26,890 nucleotides of DNA from a virus: positions 1 through 26,890 of the IMG/VR virus record IMGVR_UViG_3300033141_004014; one strand, 5' to 3'. The translations under genes and the position numbers were made by a program. Each line of letters opens with the position of its first letter. Position 1 is the stretch's first letter. Positions 6,473 through 13,889 of this stretch are shown here, in pieces. Under the pieces are notes generated by a model, which was not told the origin of the DNA, did not search any database, and saw only the letters and a list, made by a program, of their open reading frames with translations.

Positions 6473-7826
6473 CATGAAAAATGAAATCCCCATTGAATCG
6501 GCATACCGAAGCAATTCGAGTCAATTCAATTTTGGGACCATGATGAAACAGCAAATACATGAGGAGTACAATAGCGCGTATAACCATCAGCATATTCTTG
6601 CAATGATTAACGCCGGGCGTGCATATGATATCAGCCAAGAGCCAAGGCAACACGGCCCGGTGTTCGTTATCGGGTCCGGTCCGAGCCTGGACTTAAGCAT
6701 CAAGCATCTGAAAAAATGGGACGGCGGAATCGTGTGCAGCACGAGTCAAGCGCTTACGCTCATGTATCACGGGATAGAACCCGATTACATTGTTGCGCTC
6801 GATCCGTTCAGCCAATGGGACGAACTGGCCGGCGTAGATTGGTCAAAAACGAAGGCGAAATTGGTCGCTCATCCGGGAGTATGGCCCGATCTATACGAAA
6901 ATTGGCCGAATAAGGTGTTGCTGTATCGGCAAAACATCGGGAGGCCGGATAGCTTTTACGCGACCACGCAAAAGCATATGTATTCGGTGCGCGGCGGCAC
7001 GCGGGACATGACGGAATTCAAATTGCTTATTCTGACCGAGCTCACGTTGCTTGCATGCTCGCCGCCCCTCCAGGTGTTTGTCGCGGATAAGGTCGGGTAT
7101 GGGACGGTGTTTCTCGCAGGCTGCGACTTCGGATTCCCACACAACAAGAGCCGATTTACTATGTATACAGTAAAACGACCGGCAAAGGCCGCTTCTCCGG
7201 GGAATGCGCCAACGATCGACGTGCCTATCGAATGGGAAGAGCACGAATCGCTCCTAGACATAGAATCGCTTCGGGCTGCGGCCGAAAAAGAGCAAAACGA
7301 GGTCATAAAAAGCGACAACGGGGTGTATACGCAAAAAATCCACCTGTTTTACAAAAAAAACTTCATTACCGGCTGGCGCCTGTCCCTGAAAACCATGTAT
7401 ACGACCGACAAGGGAACGATTACCGAGATTCCGTACACGAGCATCGAGAAGGTGATAAAAAATAAGGGCAAAGCAAAGCGGCAGACGCCCGAATACATCA
7501 AGCGGGTCACGGAGCAGTACCTGGCGCGGTCGGGTGCGTTTGTTATCGAAAGCGAGGACGGCGCTATGAGCTTTGTGGAAACGCAGAACCCTATCGTCGA
7601 TCTGTATTCATACATGATGAACATGCGCAAGCAGCTTTATTGTCCTAAGTGTGGGATACATGCGCATGCAGACGACGGGAAGGACCATTCCGGGGAACCG
7701 TGCGCCAGGTGTGGCGGCAAGCTTGAGCTCAAAAACAAAATAGGTATTGCCAAAAATATGGAACGGATTCAAGAGCTTATGAAATACGTAGAAAAGTATG
7801 AAGCGCAAAAAAAAGCGGCCGACTAA
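6441..7826 (+). CDS. DUF115 / Maf-type glycosyltransferase-like protein with C-terminal zinc ribbon
   Basis: A 461-aa protein with GGAGG before ATG 6441, overlapping the cytidylyltransferase by 32 bp. Residues ~74-121 (FVIGSGPSLDLSI through GIEPDYIVALDP) are the signature of the DUF115/6-hydroxymethylpterin pyrophosphokinase MptE-like family, shared with the Maf proteins that put nonulosonic acids on flagellin. A second block, GTVFLAGCDFGFP, is also typical. The C-terminus adds a zinc ribbon (C401, C404, C421, C424) and a basic coiled tail, not part of Maf proteins I know. Together with the upstream enzyme it suggests phage-directed glycosylation of a host surface or flagellar protein. Confidence 0.75.
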   Translation: MSTQEEKITSDMKNEIPIESAYRSNSSQFNFGTMMKQQIHEEYNSAYNHQHILAMINAGRAYDISQEPRQHGPVFVIGSGPSLDLSIKHLKKWDGGIVCSTSQALTLMYHGIEPDYIVALDPFSQWDELAGVDWSKTKAKLVAHPGVWPDLYENWPNKVLLYRQNIGRPDSFYATTQKHMYSVRGGTRDMTEFKLLILTELTLLACSPPLQVFVADKVGYGTVFLAGCDFGFPHNKSRFTMYTVKRPAKAASPGNAPTIDVPIEWEEHESLLDIESLRAAAEKEQNEVIKSDNGVYTQKIHLFYKKNFITGWRLSLKTMYTTDKGTITEIPYTSIEKVIKNKGKAKRQTPEYIKRVTEQYLARSGAFVIESEDGAMSFVETQNPIVDLYSYMMNMRKQLYCPKCGIHAHADDGKDHSGEPCARCGGKLELKNKIGIAKNMERIQELMKYVEKYEAQKKAAD

Positions 7827-7840
7827 TTGTCGGCCGCTTT
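7807..7840 (-). terminator. bidirectional terminator, GGCCGAC hairpin copy 1
   Basis: Perfect 12-bp arms at 7812-7823 and 7829-7840 flank the loop TAATT. Eight A (7807-7814) become a T8 tract on the minus strand, so it should strongly end the leftward operon. In the rightward direction only TTT follows, after the stop of the Maf-like gene. The left arm overlaps that gene's last codons. Confidence 0.8.
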
Positions 7841-7843
7841 GGA

Positions 7844-8137
7844 TTATGCCTCCTCTATTGTGACGTCAGGAAATGCCGCAAAAAACGTAGTATGTTTTGT
7901 ATTATTTTCGAAAAAATCATACATATCGATTTCCAGTTCATCGACCGTGAAAATATCGGCAGGCTTTTCACCTTGCCAAATAGATTCGCGAAGCCAAAAA
8001 TATCGACCGCGTGGTGTTCGATATAGCGTCAATGCTATTCCATTGGCGAGCCGATTAGCTCCATCGCGATAGTAATTGTCGGCCAATTTCTCGGCAGTTT
8101 CGGTATTGTATCGCTTTCCGTCTATGATTTTTTTCAT
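7844..8137 (-). CDS. small mobile-element protein, unknown
   Basis: A 97-aa protein started at the ATG at 8137, with AGAGGAG upstream; the longer frame to 8212 lacks a ribosome site. It begins MKKIIDGKRYNTETA and continues with TLYRTPRGRYFW, the pattern of a very common short hypothetical protein of phages and conjugative elements. Function unknown. It is last of three leftward genes and ends at a T8 terminator. Confidence 0.7.
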   Translation of the reverse strand: MKKIIDGKRYNTETAEKLADNYYRDGANRLANGIALTLYRTPRGRYFWLRESIWQGEKPADIFTVDELEIDMYDFFENNTKHTTFFAAFPDVTIEEA

Positions 8138-8139
8138 CG

Positions 8140-8358
8140 CTATTTCTCCTCTGGAATTAATGCAACATTGGTAAAACATGAATCGCCGATCCGAATTGCC
8201 AGAACCGAACAACCGGATTGCATTTCGGCGATATCCTGAACTGATAGGACCGGAATACTTGCAAGCCGGTCCTGTACGCTATCGTACACATCGACGATAG
8301 CGAATTTTTTGCGTAAAGATTTTTCCTCTTTACTCATCATCATTTTTTGTTTTTCCAT
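8140..8358 (-). CDS. small protein, unknown
   Basis: A 72-aa protein with GAGGAG about eight bases before the ATG at 8358. Its stop lies two bases before the next gene's ATG, so the two are coupled. The N-terminal 20 residues are Lys/Met-rich, and the rest is mixed alpha/beta. No family recognised. Confidence 0.55.
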   Translation of the reverse strand: MEKQKMMMSKEEKSLRKKFAIVDVYDSVQDRLASIPVLSVQDIAEMQSGCSVLAIRIGDSCFTNVALIPEEK

Positions 8359-8403
8359 TTCCTCAACTCCTCGAGAAAGATTTAACGACTAGGTCGTCAA
8401 GAA

Positions 8404-8428
8404 ATCGGCCGACATATAGTCGGCCGAT
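8404..8428 (-). terminator. GGCCGAC hairpin copy 2
   Basis: Perfect 10-bp arms ATCGGCCGAC and GTCGGCCGAT surround ATATA, 12 bp past the stop of the leftward 165-aa gene. On the minus strand it is followed by TTTCTT, a weak U tract, so termination may be partial. The core is the same as in two other hairpins of this window. Confidence 0.55.
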
Positions 8429-8439
8429 AATTTCACGAA

Positions 8440-8937
8440 CTAGCTTACAAGCTCGATCTTGTCTTTTTCGATTGCCGGCATTCGACCATGCCATGGCCAA
8501 TCGTGCAAACGTTGTATCGTCATTTCACTGCAATAGTAATGCGTAGGATTATCGGCATAGGCGATTTCGTCGAAATATAATTCTACGCCGTTTACGAATT
8601 TTACTTCCAATGTTCGCCTATCAACGCCGTTGTTTCTATCGGCGTCCGATGCATTGCGCCAATAAACGTTAATGCTTTTGATGTCGCCTATAAGTAGAAT
8701 TGACGGATTCCGCAAAACAATTCTTGCAATTTCATTGTCGGTGTCTTTGCGGAATCCAGTTATCTGGCACTCCTTGTGATACCAGACAGCAATGCGAGAT
8801 CCATTGGTAGTGTACGGACTCTTTTTTTCTACGCATAGAGATATGCCGTCAGCATACAGATATGCCGTAGTGTAATACAAATTGTCGGCGCGCATTTCGC
8901 GCTTAACAATCGCTTTTAATGATTTCGTTTCAGCCAT
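8440..8937 (-). CDS. phage protein, unknown
   Basis: A 165-aa protein preceded by the leader TTTTTGAGGAGTTATTGAA, the same leader type used by two rightward genes. It is rich in Tyr, Asn and Asp with alternating strands; no catalytic motif or membrane helix. It is first of the leftward group and faces the divergent control region. Confidence 0.6.
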   Translation of the reverse strand: MAETKSLKAIVKREMRADNLYYTTAYLYADGISLCVEKKSPYTTNGSRIAVWYHKECQITGFRKDTDNEIARIVLRNPSILLIGDIKSINVYWRNASDADRNNGVDRRTLEVKFVNGVELYFDEIAYADNPTHYYCSEMTIQRLHDWPWHGRMPAIEKDKIELVS

Positions 8938-9281
8938 TTCAATAACTCCTCAAAAATTGATATCAATATTAATGCATAAAGTATGCCATGCCATGGCATT
9001 ATAAATCGTTGCTATATGGCAAGTTGCGATTTCTTTGTATCTCCATTATCTCAATGTGTGTCACATTGCCATGCCATGCCATGGATCGGCAAAAAAGTGT
9101 ATCAATAGCGCGCAATCCGAAAAAATCGCGCTCTGTGGTGTGTCAAAAAATATCGAGCTCTTGCGATAATGCCAATTTGTAAATCATTGCATAGCAAGTA
9201 TTTACCGATTGGTATATTGTCTCCAACATGGCATGGTATATGCATATATAATAGTACAATCTTTTTTGAGGAGTTGCAGAA
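8938..9281. promoter_or_regulatory. divergent control region with several palindromes
   Basis: This 344-bp stretch has no credible gene. It holds ATTGATATCAAT (8956-8967) and ATGCCATGGCAT (8988-8999), both perfect 12-bp palindromes. It also holds CAATGTG-TGT-CACATTG (9052-9068), followed at once by three tandem TGCCA words (9067-9081) ending TGG, AGCGCG/CGCGCT arms near 9106-9131, and CATGGCATG at 9228-9236. The density suggests operators for the two divergent operons, or an origin-type iteron region. Confidence 0.5.
9247..9252 (+). promoter_or_regulatory. -10 box for the rightward small-gene operon
   Basis: A perfect TATAAT lies 30 bp before the first rightward ATG, just after the CATGGCATG palindrome. 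No good -35 hexamer is found at 16-18 bp, so an activator may be needed. Confidence 0.4.
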
Positions 9282-9514
9282 ATGGAAAAGAGTATATCGG
9301 AAATCAGGAAATCGAACGGCCATATAGGATTTTTTGCATCCTATATGGTTCGGTTTATGAAGTGTATCGCGCCAATGGAGAAATCTATATGGCGCCAACC
9401 GACAATATTTTTCCGGTTGGAAGCGATTATCGGCTTGGCAGATTCTACGGTTTCGACCGTCAAGATTCATGGCGAGTTCTTGAAAGCGTCGATTTTATAA
9501 AGGAGTCAAAATGA
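9282..9514 (+). pseudogene. small phage gene with a frame switch
   Basis: ATG 9282 has an excellent GAGGAG site eight bases upstream, but its frame (72 codons, ending 9500) reads as poor protein. The -1 frame, entered around the T6 run at 9330-9335, gives ILYGSVYEVYRANGEIY then a GSDYRLGRFYGFD segment, a protein-like stretch ending at 9514, where it couples to the next ATG. The switch sits inside a perfect 11-bp inverted repeat (9320-9330 / 9338-9348). Either one base is missing or gained in the T run, or the shift is programmed. Function unknown. Confidence 0.5.
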
Positions 9515-9690
9515 ACGAACGACAATATGTCAATGAAATGTGCGCGCGCCAATCGGACGCGCGCCATTGGTTAAGCGTAGCAAGGTACATAATCGAAGAA
9601 TCGGCTGAATGCCGAAAAAATCTTGAATTGCGTTTTTCCGCATTGGATGAAATCCAAAGGCTAATAAAGGAGTCTTACCAATGGAAATAG
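9511..9690 (+). CDS. small phage protein, unknown
   Basis: A 59-aa helical, charged protein, with AAAGGAGTC before ATG 9511. The start overlaps the stop of the preceding frame and the end overlaps the next start, the tight packing of a small-gene phage operon. No family recognised. Confidence 0.55.
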   Translation: MNERQYVNEMCARQSDARHWLSVARYIIEESAECRKNLELRFSALDEIQRLIKESYQWK

Positions 9691-9899
9691 GCGAAAAAAC
9701 AGAACTAGGCTTCGAGTTTGTAGAAAGTGCCGTGCTAAGAAAAGTATATCGATACCGAGGATATACGATTACTCGGCAATACGGACCTATGCTCGAGAAA
9801 TGGATAGTAAGCCGGAAAGCCGGAATTGCTATCGCAAAAACAGAACTGATGATCGATGCGAAAGGTCTCATAGACTGGATATGCATCGGAAATAGATAG
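9681..9899 (+). CDS. small phage protein, unknown
   Basis: A 72-aa protein with AAAGGAGTC 9-10 bases before ATG 9681. A beta segment, VYRYRGYTITRQYG, is followed by a helical, hydrophobic end. It lies in the same transcript as the two genes before it and is closed by the hairpin at 9910-9936. Function unknown. Confidence 0.6.
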   Translation: MEIGEKTELGFEFVESAVLRKVYRYRGYTITRQYGPMLEKWIVSRKAGIAIAKTELMIDAKGLIDWICIGNR

Positions 9900-9909
9900 C
9901 GCGCAATCG

Positions 9910-9936
9910 ATCCGGCCGACTAAATGTCGGCCGGAT
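9910..9936 (+). terminator. GGCCGAC hairpin copy 3
   Basis: Perfect 11-bp arms ATCCGGCCGAC and GTCGGCCGGAT surround TAAAT, ten bases past a stop codon. The following TAGTGG is not U-rich, so it may work as an RNA-end stabiliser or weak terminator. Confidence 0.45.
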
Positions 9937-9981
9937 TAGTGGCATGCTATCATGCTAATATTTTTTGAGGAGTTAGAAGAA

Positions 9982-10263
9982 ATGGCAAGATTTTATGGTA
10001 CTGTTAGCGGCTCCGGAAAAACACTATCCACAAAAACCGGATCGGCAAAAACCGGCTTAACGGTCAAGTGCCGCGGCTGGAATGTTGGCGTATCGGCGCA
10101 AACATTTATTGACTGTACAGGTAAGGACGGAATTGACATCTATGTTGATTCCGGATCAAGTGAAGCATCGGCGCCAATACGAATCGGAACCGTGTTTGAA
10201 GCAGAAAACGGAGGAGAACCGATATTTGTACCGAATCTTGACATGCGCCGACTCCAAAAGTAA
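9982..10263 (+). CDS. conserved small phage protein (MARFYGTV type)
   Basis: A 93-aa protein from ATG 9982 with the leader TTTTTTGAGGAGTTAGAAGA. It opens MARFYGTVSGSG, then TGLTVKCRGWNVGV, a pattern that recurs in small uncharacterised phage proteins (MARFYG.(I/V).G....T..G....G....GWN.GV). Probably all-beta. No function is known to me. Confidence 0.65.
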   Translation: MARFYGTVSGSGKTLSTKTGSAKTGLTVKCRGWNVGVSAQTFIDCTGKDGIDIYVDSGSSEASAPIRIGTVFEAENGGEPIFVPNLDMRRLQK

Positions 10264-10280
10264 CGAACCAATCGCCAATT

Positions 10281-10311
10281 AATAGCGCGCTAATCGGCGC
10301 GCTATTTTTTT
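10281..10311 (+). terminator. strong factor-independent terminator
   Basis: Perfect 10-bp arms AATAGCGCGC (10281-10290) and GCGCGCTATT (10297-10306) around TAATCG, with a seven-T run at 10305-10311. It ends the small-gene operon. Confidence 0.85.
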
Positions 10312-10348
10312 GCTTGCCATTTATGCAATGGTTTTATATCACACACCT

Positions 10349-10897
10349 ATGGATAGCATAAATCTTTTGAGCGTTCGGCAACCGCACGCGACACTTATTT
10401 GTAGTGCGCTAAAAACCGTAGAAAATAGAGCATGGAATACGAAATTCCGCGGCAAGATTTATATTCATGCAAGCTCTATCGACAACAACGATTTATTCGA
10501 CGAAATGTATCCGTTGCCGCTTTTTCATGAATATAACAGATGCTTCGATCTTGACGGCAATCAAATAAAAAAATCAAAAATTTTGACCGTGAAATCTGAT
10601 AGACTCGTACTGAAAAACAAGGCATATATACGAGAATACCGATTGCTAAAAACGGAAATATCGAAGCAATTGGAAAACGATACGCTATTCTGCGCGCATT
10701 CGATTGTCGGTATGGTCGATATTGTAGACGTGATACAGAACAGCAAATCGCCGTAGTCAACGGCCGGTTCGTATCATTTCATATTGGAAAATGCCGTATT
10801 ATTCGGCAAGCCGATACACAATGTTAAAGGCCGCTTGAAAATATGGACCATGCAGGCTAAACTTGACGAAACGCCCGTAAAATGGGTTTCTTCGTAG
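10349..10897 (+). pseudogene. ASCH/PUA-domain protein gene interrupted by an in-frame amber codon
   Basis: From ATG 10349 the frame gives 135 residues with ASCH landmarks: LSVRQPHATLI, VENRAWNTKFRG, then IYIHASS. After ...NSKSP it meets TAG (10754-10756). The same frame then continues without a shift for 46 residues (SYHFILENAVLF..KPI, then KGRLKIW) to a second TAG at 10895. This tail is exactly what completes the ASCH fold, so the gene is split by one codon, plausibly TGG to TAG. ASCH proteins bind RNA or modified nucleotides. No good ribosome site precedes the start, which suggests decay. Other genes here use TAG as a true stop, so wholesale recoding is unlikely. Confidence 0.7.
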
Positions 10898-10912
10898 AGG
10901 AGGAGAGATATT

Positions 10913-10990
10913 ATGCCGAATGATCCTAGTGCCGGACAGCGTTTCAGAGCGAATCTTCCCCGAGCCATTGTCCGCGGCCGGTTGAGATAA
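10913..10990 (+). CDS. 25-aa Arg-rich micro-protein
   Basis: ATG 10913 follows AGAGGAGGAGAG at good spacing. The short product ends in several Arg residues and stops 22 bp before a strong terminator. The near-ideal ribosome site is the main support. It might also be the remnant of a longer gene. Confidence 0.4.
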   Translation: MPNDPSAGQRFRANLPRAIVRGRLR

Positions 10991-11012
10991 AAGCGAAACG
11001 CGAAAAAACAGC

Positions 11013-11047
11013 AAGCCGCCCCGGGCATTATACGGGCGGCTTTTTTT
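11013..11047 (+). terminator. strong factor-independent terminator
   Basis: Arms AAGCCGCCC (11013-11021) and GGGCGGCTT (11034-11042) pair over nine bases with a 12-nt loop, and seven T follow (11041-11047). It separates the ASCH region from the PAPS reductase gene, whose ATG is four bases further on. Confidence 0.85.
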
Positions 11048-11050
11048 ACG

Positions 11051-11548
11051 ATGAAGCGTTTGTATAATTCTATTTTTCAAATTGCGGAAACGTGCGTTGA
11101 CGTGGCGTGTATGTTTTCGTGCGGGCGCGATTCAACGGTTATGCTGGATCTTTTTATGCAATATGCGCCGAACACCATAAAGCATGTAATTTTCCTGTAT
11201 TTTTGCCCCGAGCTCTCCTATGAAGAAAAGATTTTGCGCTATTACGAGGATCGATATCGCATAAACATTATTCGACGCGCGCATCCCGATGTAGGGTACT
11301 TGCTAAATTACCGAGACAAGAAACACAAAGTAACAATGGGCCAATTTGAAAAAGCTATTCGTGCCGAGGGGTATAGCTGGATTGCATACGCTTACCGGAA
11401 AGATGAAAGCCTGCAAAGACGAGGGCAATTATCGCTTGCTCCGAACGGGATTGACGCAAAATACAGGAAATTGTTTCCCATTGCGGAATGGGCTCAACGC
11501 CATGTAAATAAGTGTCGCGGCAGAAAAAAAACTAAGAAAATCTCTTAG
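11051..11548 (+). CDS. PAPS reductase/sulfotransferase-family protein, C-terminally truncated
   Basis: A 165-aa protein starting right after a terminator, with no ribosome site. It has a PP-loop at S23-C-G-R-D-S28, a variant of SGGxDS, followed by TVMLDL; the second Gly is Cys and the usual Lys is Arg. Later FPIAEWAQRHV matches the conserved (F/L)PI..W...D(V) segment, but the last ~15 residues (Lys/Arg-rich, read through an A8 run) are not family-like. Phage members sit beside ParB-type nuclease and DNA methyltransferase genes and may act in DNA modification. This one is shortened and probably not fully working. Confidence 0.6.
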   Translation: MKRLYNSIFQIAETCVDVACMFSCGRDSTVMLDLFMQYAPNTIKHVIFLYFCPELSYEEKILRYYEDRYRINIIRRAHPDVGYLLNYRDKKHKVTMGQFEKAIRAEGYSWIAYAYRKDESLQRRGQLSLAPNGIDAKYRKLFPIAEWAQRHVNKCRGRKKTKKIS

Positions 11549-12173
11549 GGATTATGGATCGCTGTCGCCTGTAGTATGGAACAAGCGGACCGGGAATATA
11601 GTTGCGGGACACCAGCGCCTTGAACAAATGGATTCGATATTAAAATCTACCGCATATGAGCTTACCGTTGCCGTTGTCGATTTAGAGCCGGAAACGGAAG
11701 TGAAAGCCAATGTCACGCTTAACAATCCGTCGGTTATGGGCGAGTGGGACGAAGAAAAATTGGCTGAAATAAAGACGGAGTGGCCTGACATAAATTTTGA
11801 AAAGGATCTCGGGTTCGACAAATATGACATAGACCTGATTTTTGCAGATACTCAATTATCAGAGGACGTGTTTACCGCGTTCGAGCAACAGCAAGACGTG
11901 AAAAACGAGGTTGATAGAATTCGGGAAATTGACAAGTTGAAAGAGGCAAAGCGCGAACACCGCGCGGCCGTAAGCACCGAAAACGCAGAAGGCACCACTC
12001 ACGAAATCGCAAAAGATGATTACATGGTGACATTTGTTTTTCCCAACAATTCCGAGAAACATGATTTTATGCGGTTGATAAAAGAAAAGCCTGCAGAGCG
12101 TTACGTGAAACATACAAAACTCTATGATATTCAAGACGGGAAACTAAAAGCATATGGCAGCGCCGAAGAATAA
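11508..12173 (+). pseudogene. ParB/Srx-like nuclease gene lacking its N-terminus
   Basis: The open frame from 11508 encodes AAEKKLRKSLRDYGSLSPVV, then NKRTGNIVAGHQRLEQM, the core ParB-like motif (S....G...P..V......N.(I/V).GHQRL) found in phage ParB/methyltransferase proteins. Upstream of it the frame is closed (TAA 11505) and has no start codon; the first ATG (11628) lies after the GHQR motif. The beginning overlaps the last 41 bp of the PAPS reductase frame. The C-terminal part is a helical, charged region of ~130 aa. I infer a deletion or small indels that destroyed the junction; translation from 11628 would give a 181-aa protein without the catalytic loop. Confidence 0.55.
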
Positions 12174-12636
12174 AAAAAAGGAAACCCGCGGACGGCCTTC
12201 GAAATACAGCGCCATATATGCGCCCATGGTGGCCGAAATGCTTGCGAGGTCTGGAATGATCGACAAGCAAATGGCCGAATACATGAGTGTTTCCGAATGG
12301 ACAATCAATAACTGGAAAAACAAACATCCTGAATTTGCCGAAGCGATAAAACGGGGCAAGGACGAACCGGACGACAAGGTGGAGGCGTCGTTGTTGCGGT
12401 CCGCTTTGGGCTATACGGAAGACGAAGTGACGGCGGAAAAAGACGAAAACGGAAACATCGTAAAACAGCATCTGACGCGGCGATATTTTGCTCCTAACGT
12501 AACCGCTCAAATATTTTGGCTAAAAAACCGTCGGCCCGAACGCTGGCGCGACCGCCGCGAAATCGATCATGTTGTAGACGACCCGCTGGAAAAATTCGCA
12601 AAAGCCGTGGATAGATATTTTGGTAACGATCGGTGA
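12154..12636 (+). CDS. terS: terminase small subunit
   Basis: A 160-aa protein beginning with a Lys/Arg-rich arm and RGRPSKYS, then a helix-turn-helix (MIDKQMAEYMSVSEWTINNW, followed by KNKHPEF) that recognises the packaging site. The C-terminal TAQIFWLKNRRPERWRDR is characteristic of phage small terminases. It overlaps the preceding frame by 20 bp and the large subunit by 17 bp. It would bind phage DNA and load the large subunit for packaging. Confidence 0.88.
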   Translation: MAAPKNKKKETRGRPSKYSAIYAPMVAEMLARSGMIDKQMAEYMSVSEWTINNWKNKHPEFAEAIKRGKDEPDDKVEASLLRSALGYTEDEVTAEKDENGNIVKQHLTRRYFAPNVTAQIFWLKNRRPERWRDRREIDHVVDDPLEKFAKAVDRYFGNDR

Positions 12637-13879
12637 ATGGCAATTTTCAGATAAGCAAGCGGCCGTATTTCAGCATGCTATCTGCGACAATCCCTATCAT
12701 TTAATCCTCGAGGGCGCGGTCCGCTCCGGGAAAACGCACCTAAACAATGTGTTGTGGCTTTATCATGTCGGGAAAATCCCCGGACCACGCAAAGACTTTA
12801 TCATGACCGGCCGAAGTATCGGGAGCCTCGAACGCAACGTCATTTCGCCTCTCGAAGACCTCCTCGGGAAAACGATACGCATGGACAATTTCAATCGGTT
12901 CGCGCTTGGCAAGCACACTATGAATTGTTTCGGGGCGGACAACGAATCATCCTACAAAGCAATGACGGGAATGACGTCTTACGGCTGGTACGCGAATGAA
13001 GTCACGAACCAGCACCCGAACACCATTGTAGAAGCGTTCAACCGATGCTCCGGAGCCGGTGCGCGCATATTTTGGGACACTAACCCAGACCATCCGTACC
13101 ATTTCGTGAAAACCGACTACATAGACAAAACGGGTATTCGCAACCAGGACAATCGATTGGCGATATCCGCGCACCATTGCCGCCTTGAAGACAATCAATT
13201 TCTGACCGCCGAGTACATAGAGAACGTCAAACGCAACACTCCATCGGGAATGTGGTATGACCGCCGCATCAAGGGATTGTGGGTCGCTGCGGAAGGCATA
13301 ATCTACGAATCATTCGACCGCGGCACGCATACCTGCGAACCGTTCAAAATACCCGATGATTGGCAACGAGTACGCGGAATCGACTTCGGGACGGTGCACC
13401 CGTTCGTTATGCTGTGGGGCGCAATTGACGGAGACGGCCGACTCTATATTTATCGAGAGTATTTCAAAACAAACACGCTGATCCGCCACCATGCCGAACG
13501 AATAAAAGATTTGTCGAAAGACGAGCACTACATATGGACCGTGAGCGACCACGACGCCCAGGAACGGCTGGAATACGAAGCACACGATATTCCGACACAG
13601 CCGGCGAACAAGGCGGTGCTCCTCGGGCTGGACAAAGTAGCACAGCGCATGGTCGATCAAATAGACGGAAGGCCCCGAGTTATGATATTTAATACATGTA
13701 CCGAACTAATACGGCAATTGGGTGTATACTGTTGGCGGCCGTATGAAGAGGGAAAGTCGTACCGAGAAGAACCGTTGAAGGTTGACGACGACGGCCCGGA
13801 CGTGTTGCGGTACATTGTTATGGAATTGGACTACAATACCACGCCAATCATCGAATCGGGGTTCCGCGGCCTAAACTAA
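12620..13879 (+). CDS. terL: terminase large subunit
   Basis: A 419-aa protein, probably from TTG 12620. Walker A is GAVRSGKT (32-39). The region YGWYANEVTNQ (~121-131) holds the Walker B/catalytic carboxylate area. The C-terminal RNase H-like nuclease shows the acidic set RGIDFG (D255), SDHDAQ (D310, D312) and DDDGPD (~389-394). Length fits the PBSX/Terminase_3-6 type. It pumps DNA into the prohead and cuts the concatemer. Confidence 0.93.
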   Translation: MVTIGEWQFSDKQAAVFQHAICDNPYHLILEGAVRSGKTHLNNVLWLYHVGKIPGPRKDFIMTGRSIGSLERNVISPLEDLLGKTIRMDNFNRFALGKHTMNCFGADNESSYKAMTGMTSYGWYANEVTNQHPNTIVEAFNRCSGAGARIFWDTNPDHPYHFVKTDYIDKTGIRNQDNRLAISAHHCRLEDNQFLTAEYIENVKRNTPSGMWYDRRIKGLWVAAEGIIYESFDRGTHTCEPFKIPDDWQRVRGIDFGTVHPFVMLWGAIDGDGRLYIYREYFKTNTLIRHHAERIKDLSKDEHYIWTVSDHDAQERLEYEAHDIPTQPANKAVLLGLDKVAQRMVDQIDGRPRVMIFNTCTELIRQLGVYCWRPYEEGKSYREEPLKVDDDGPDVLRYIVMELDYNTTPIIESGFRGLN

Positions 13880-13889
13880 GGAGGCGACA

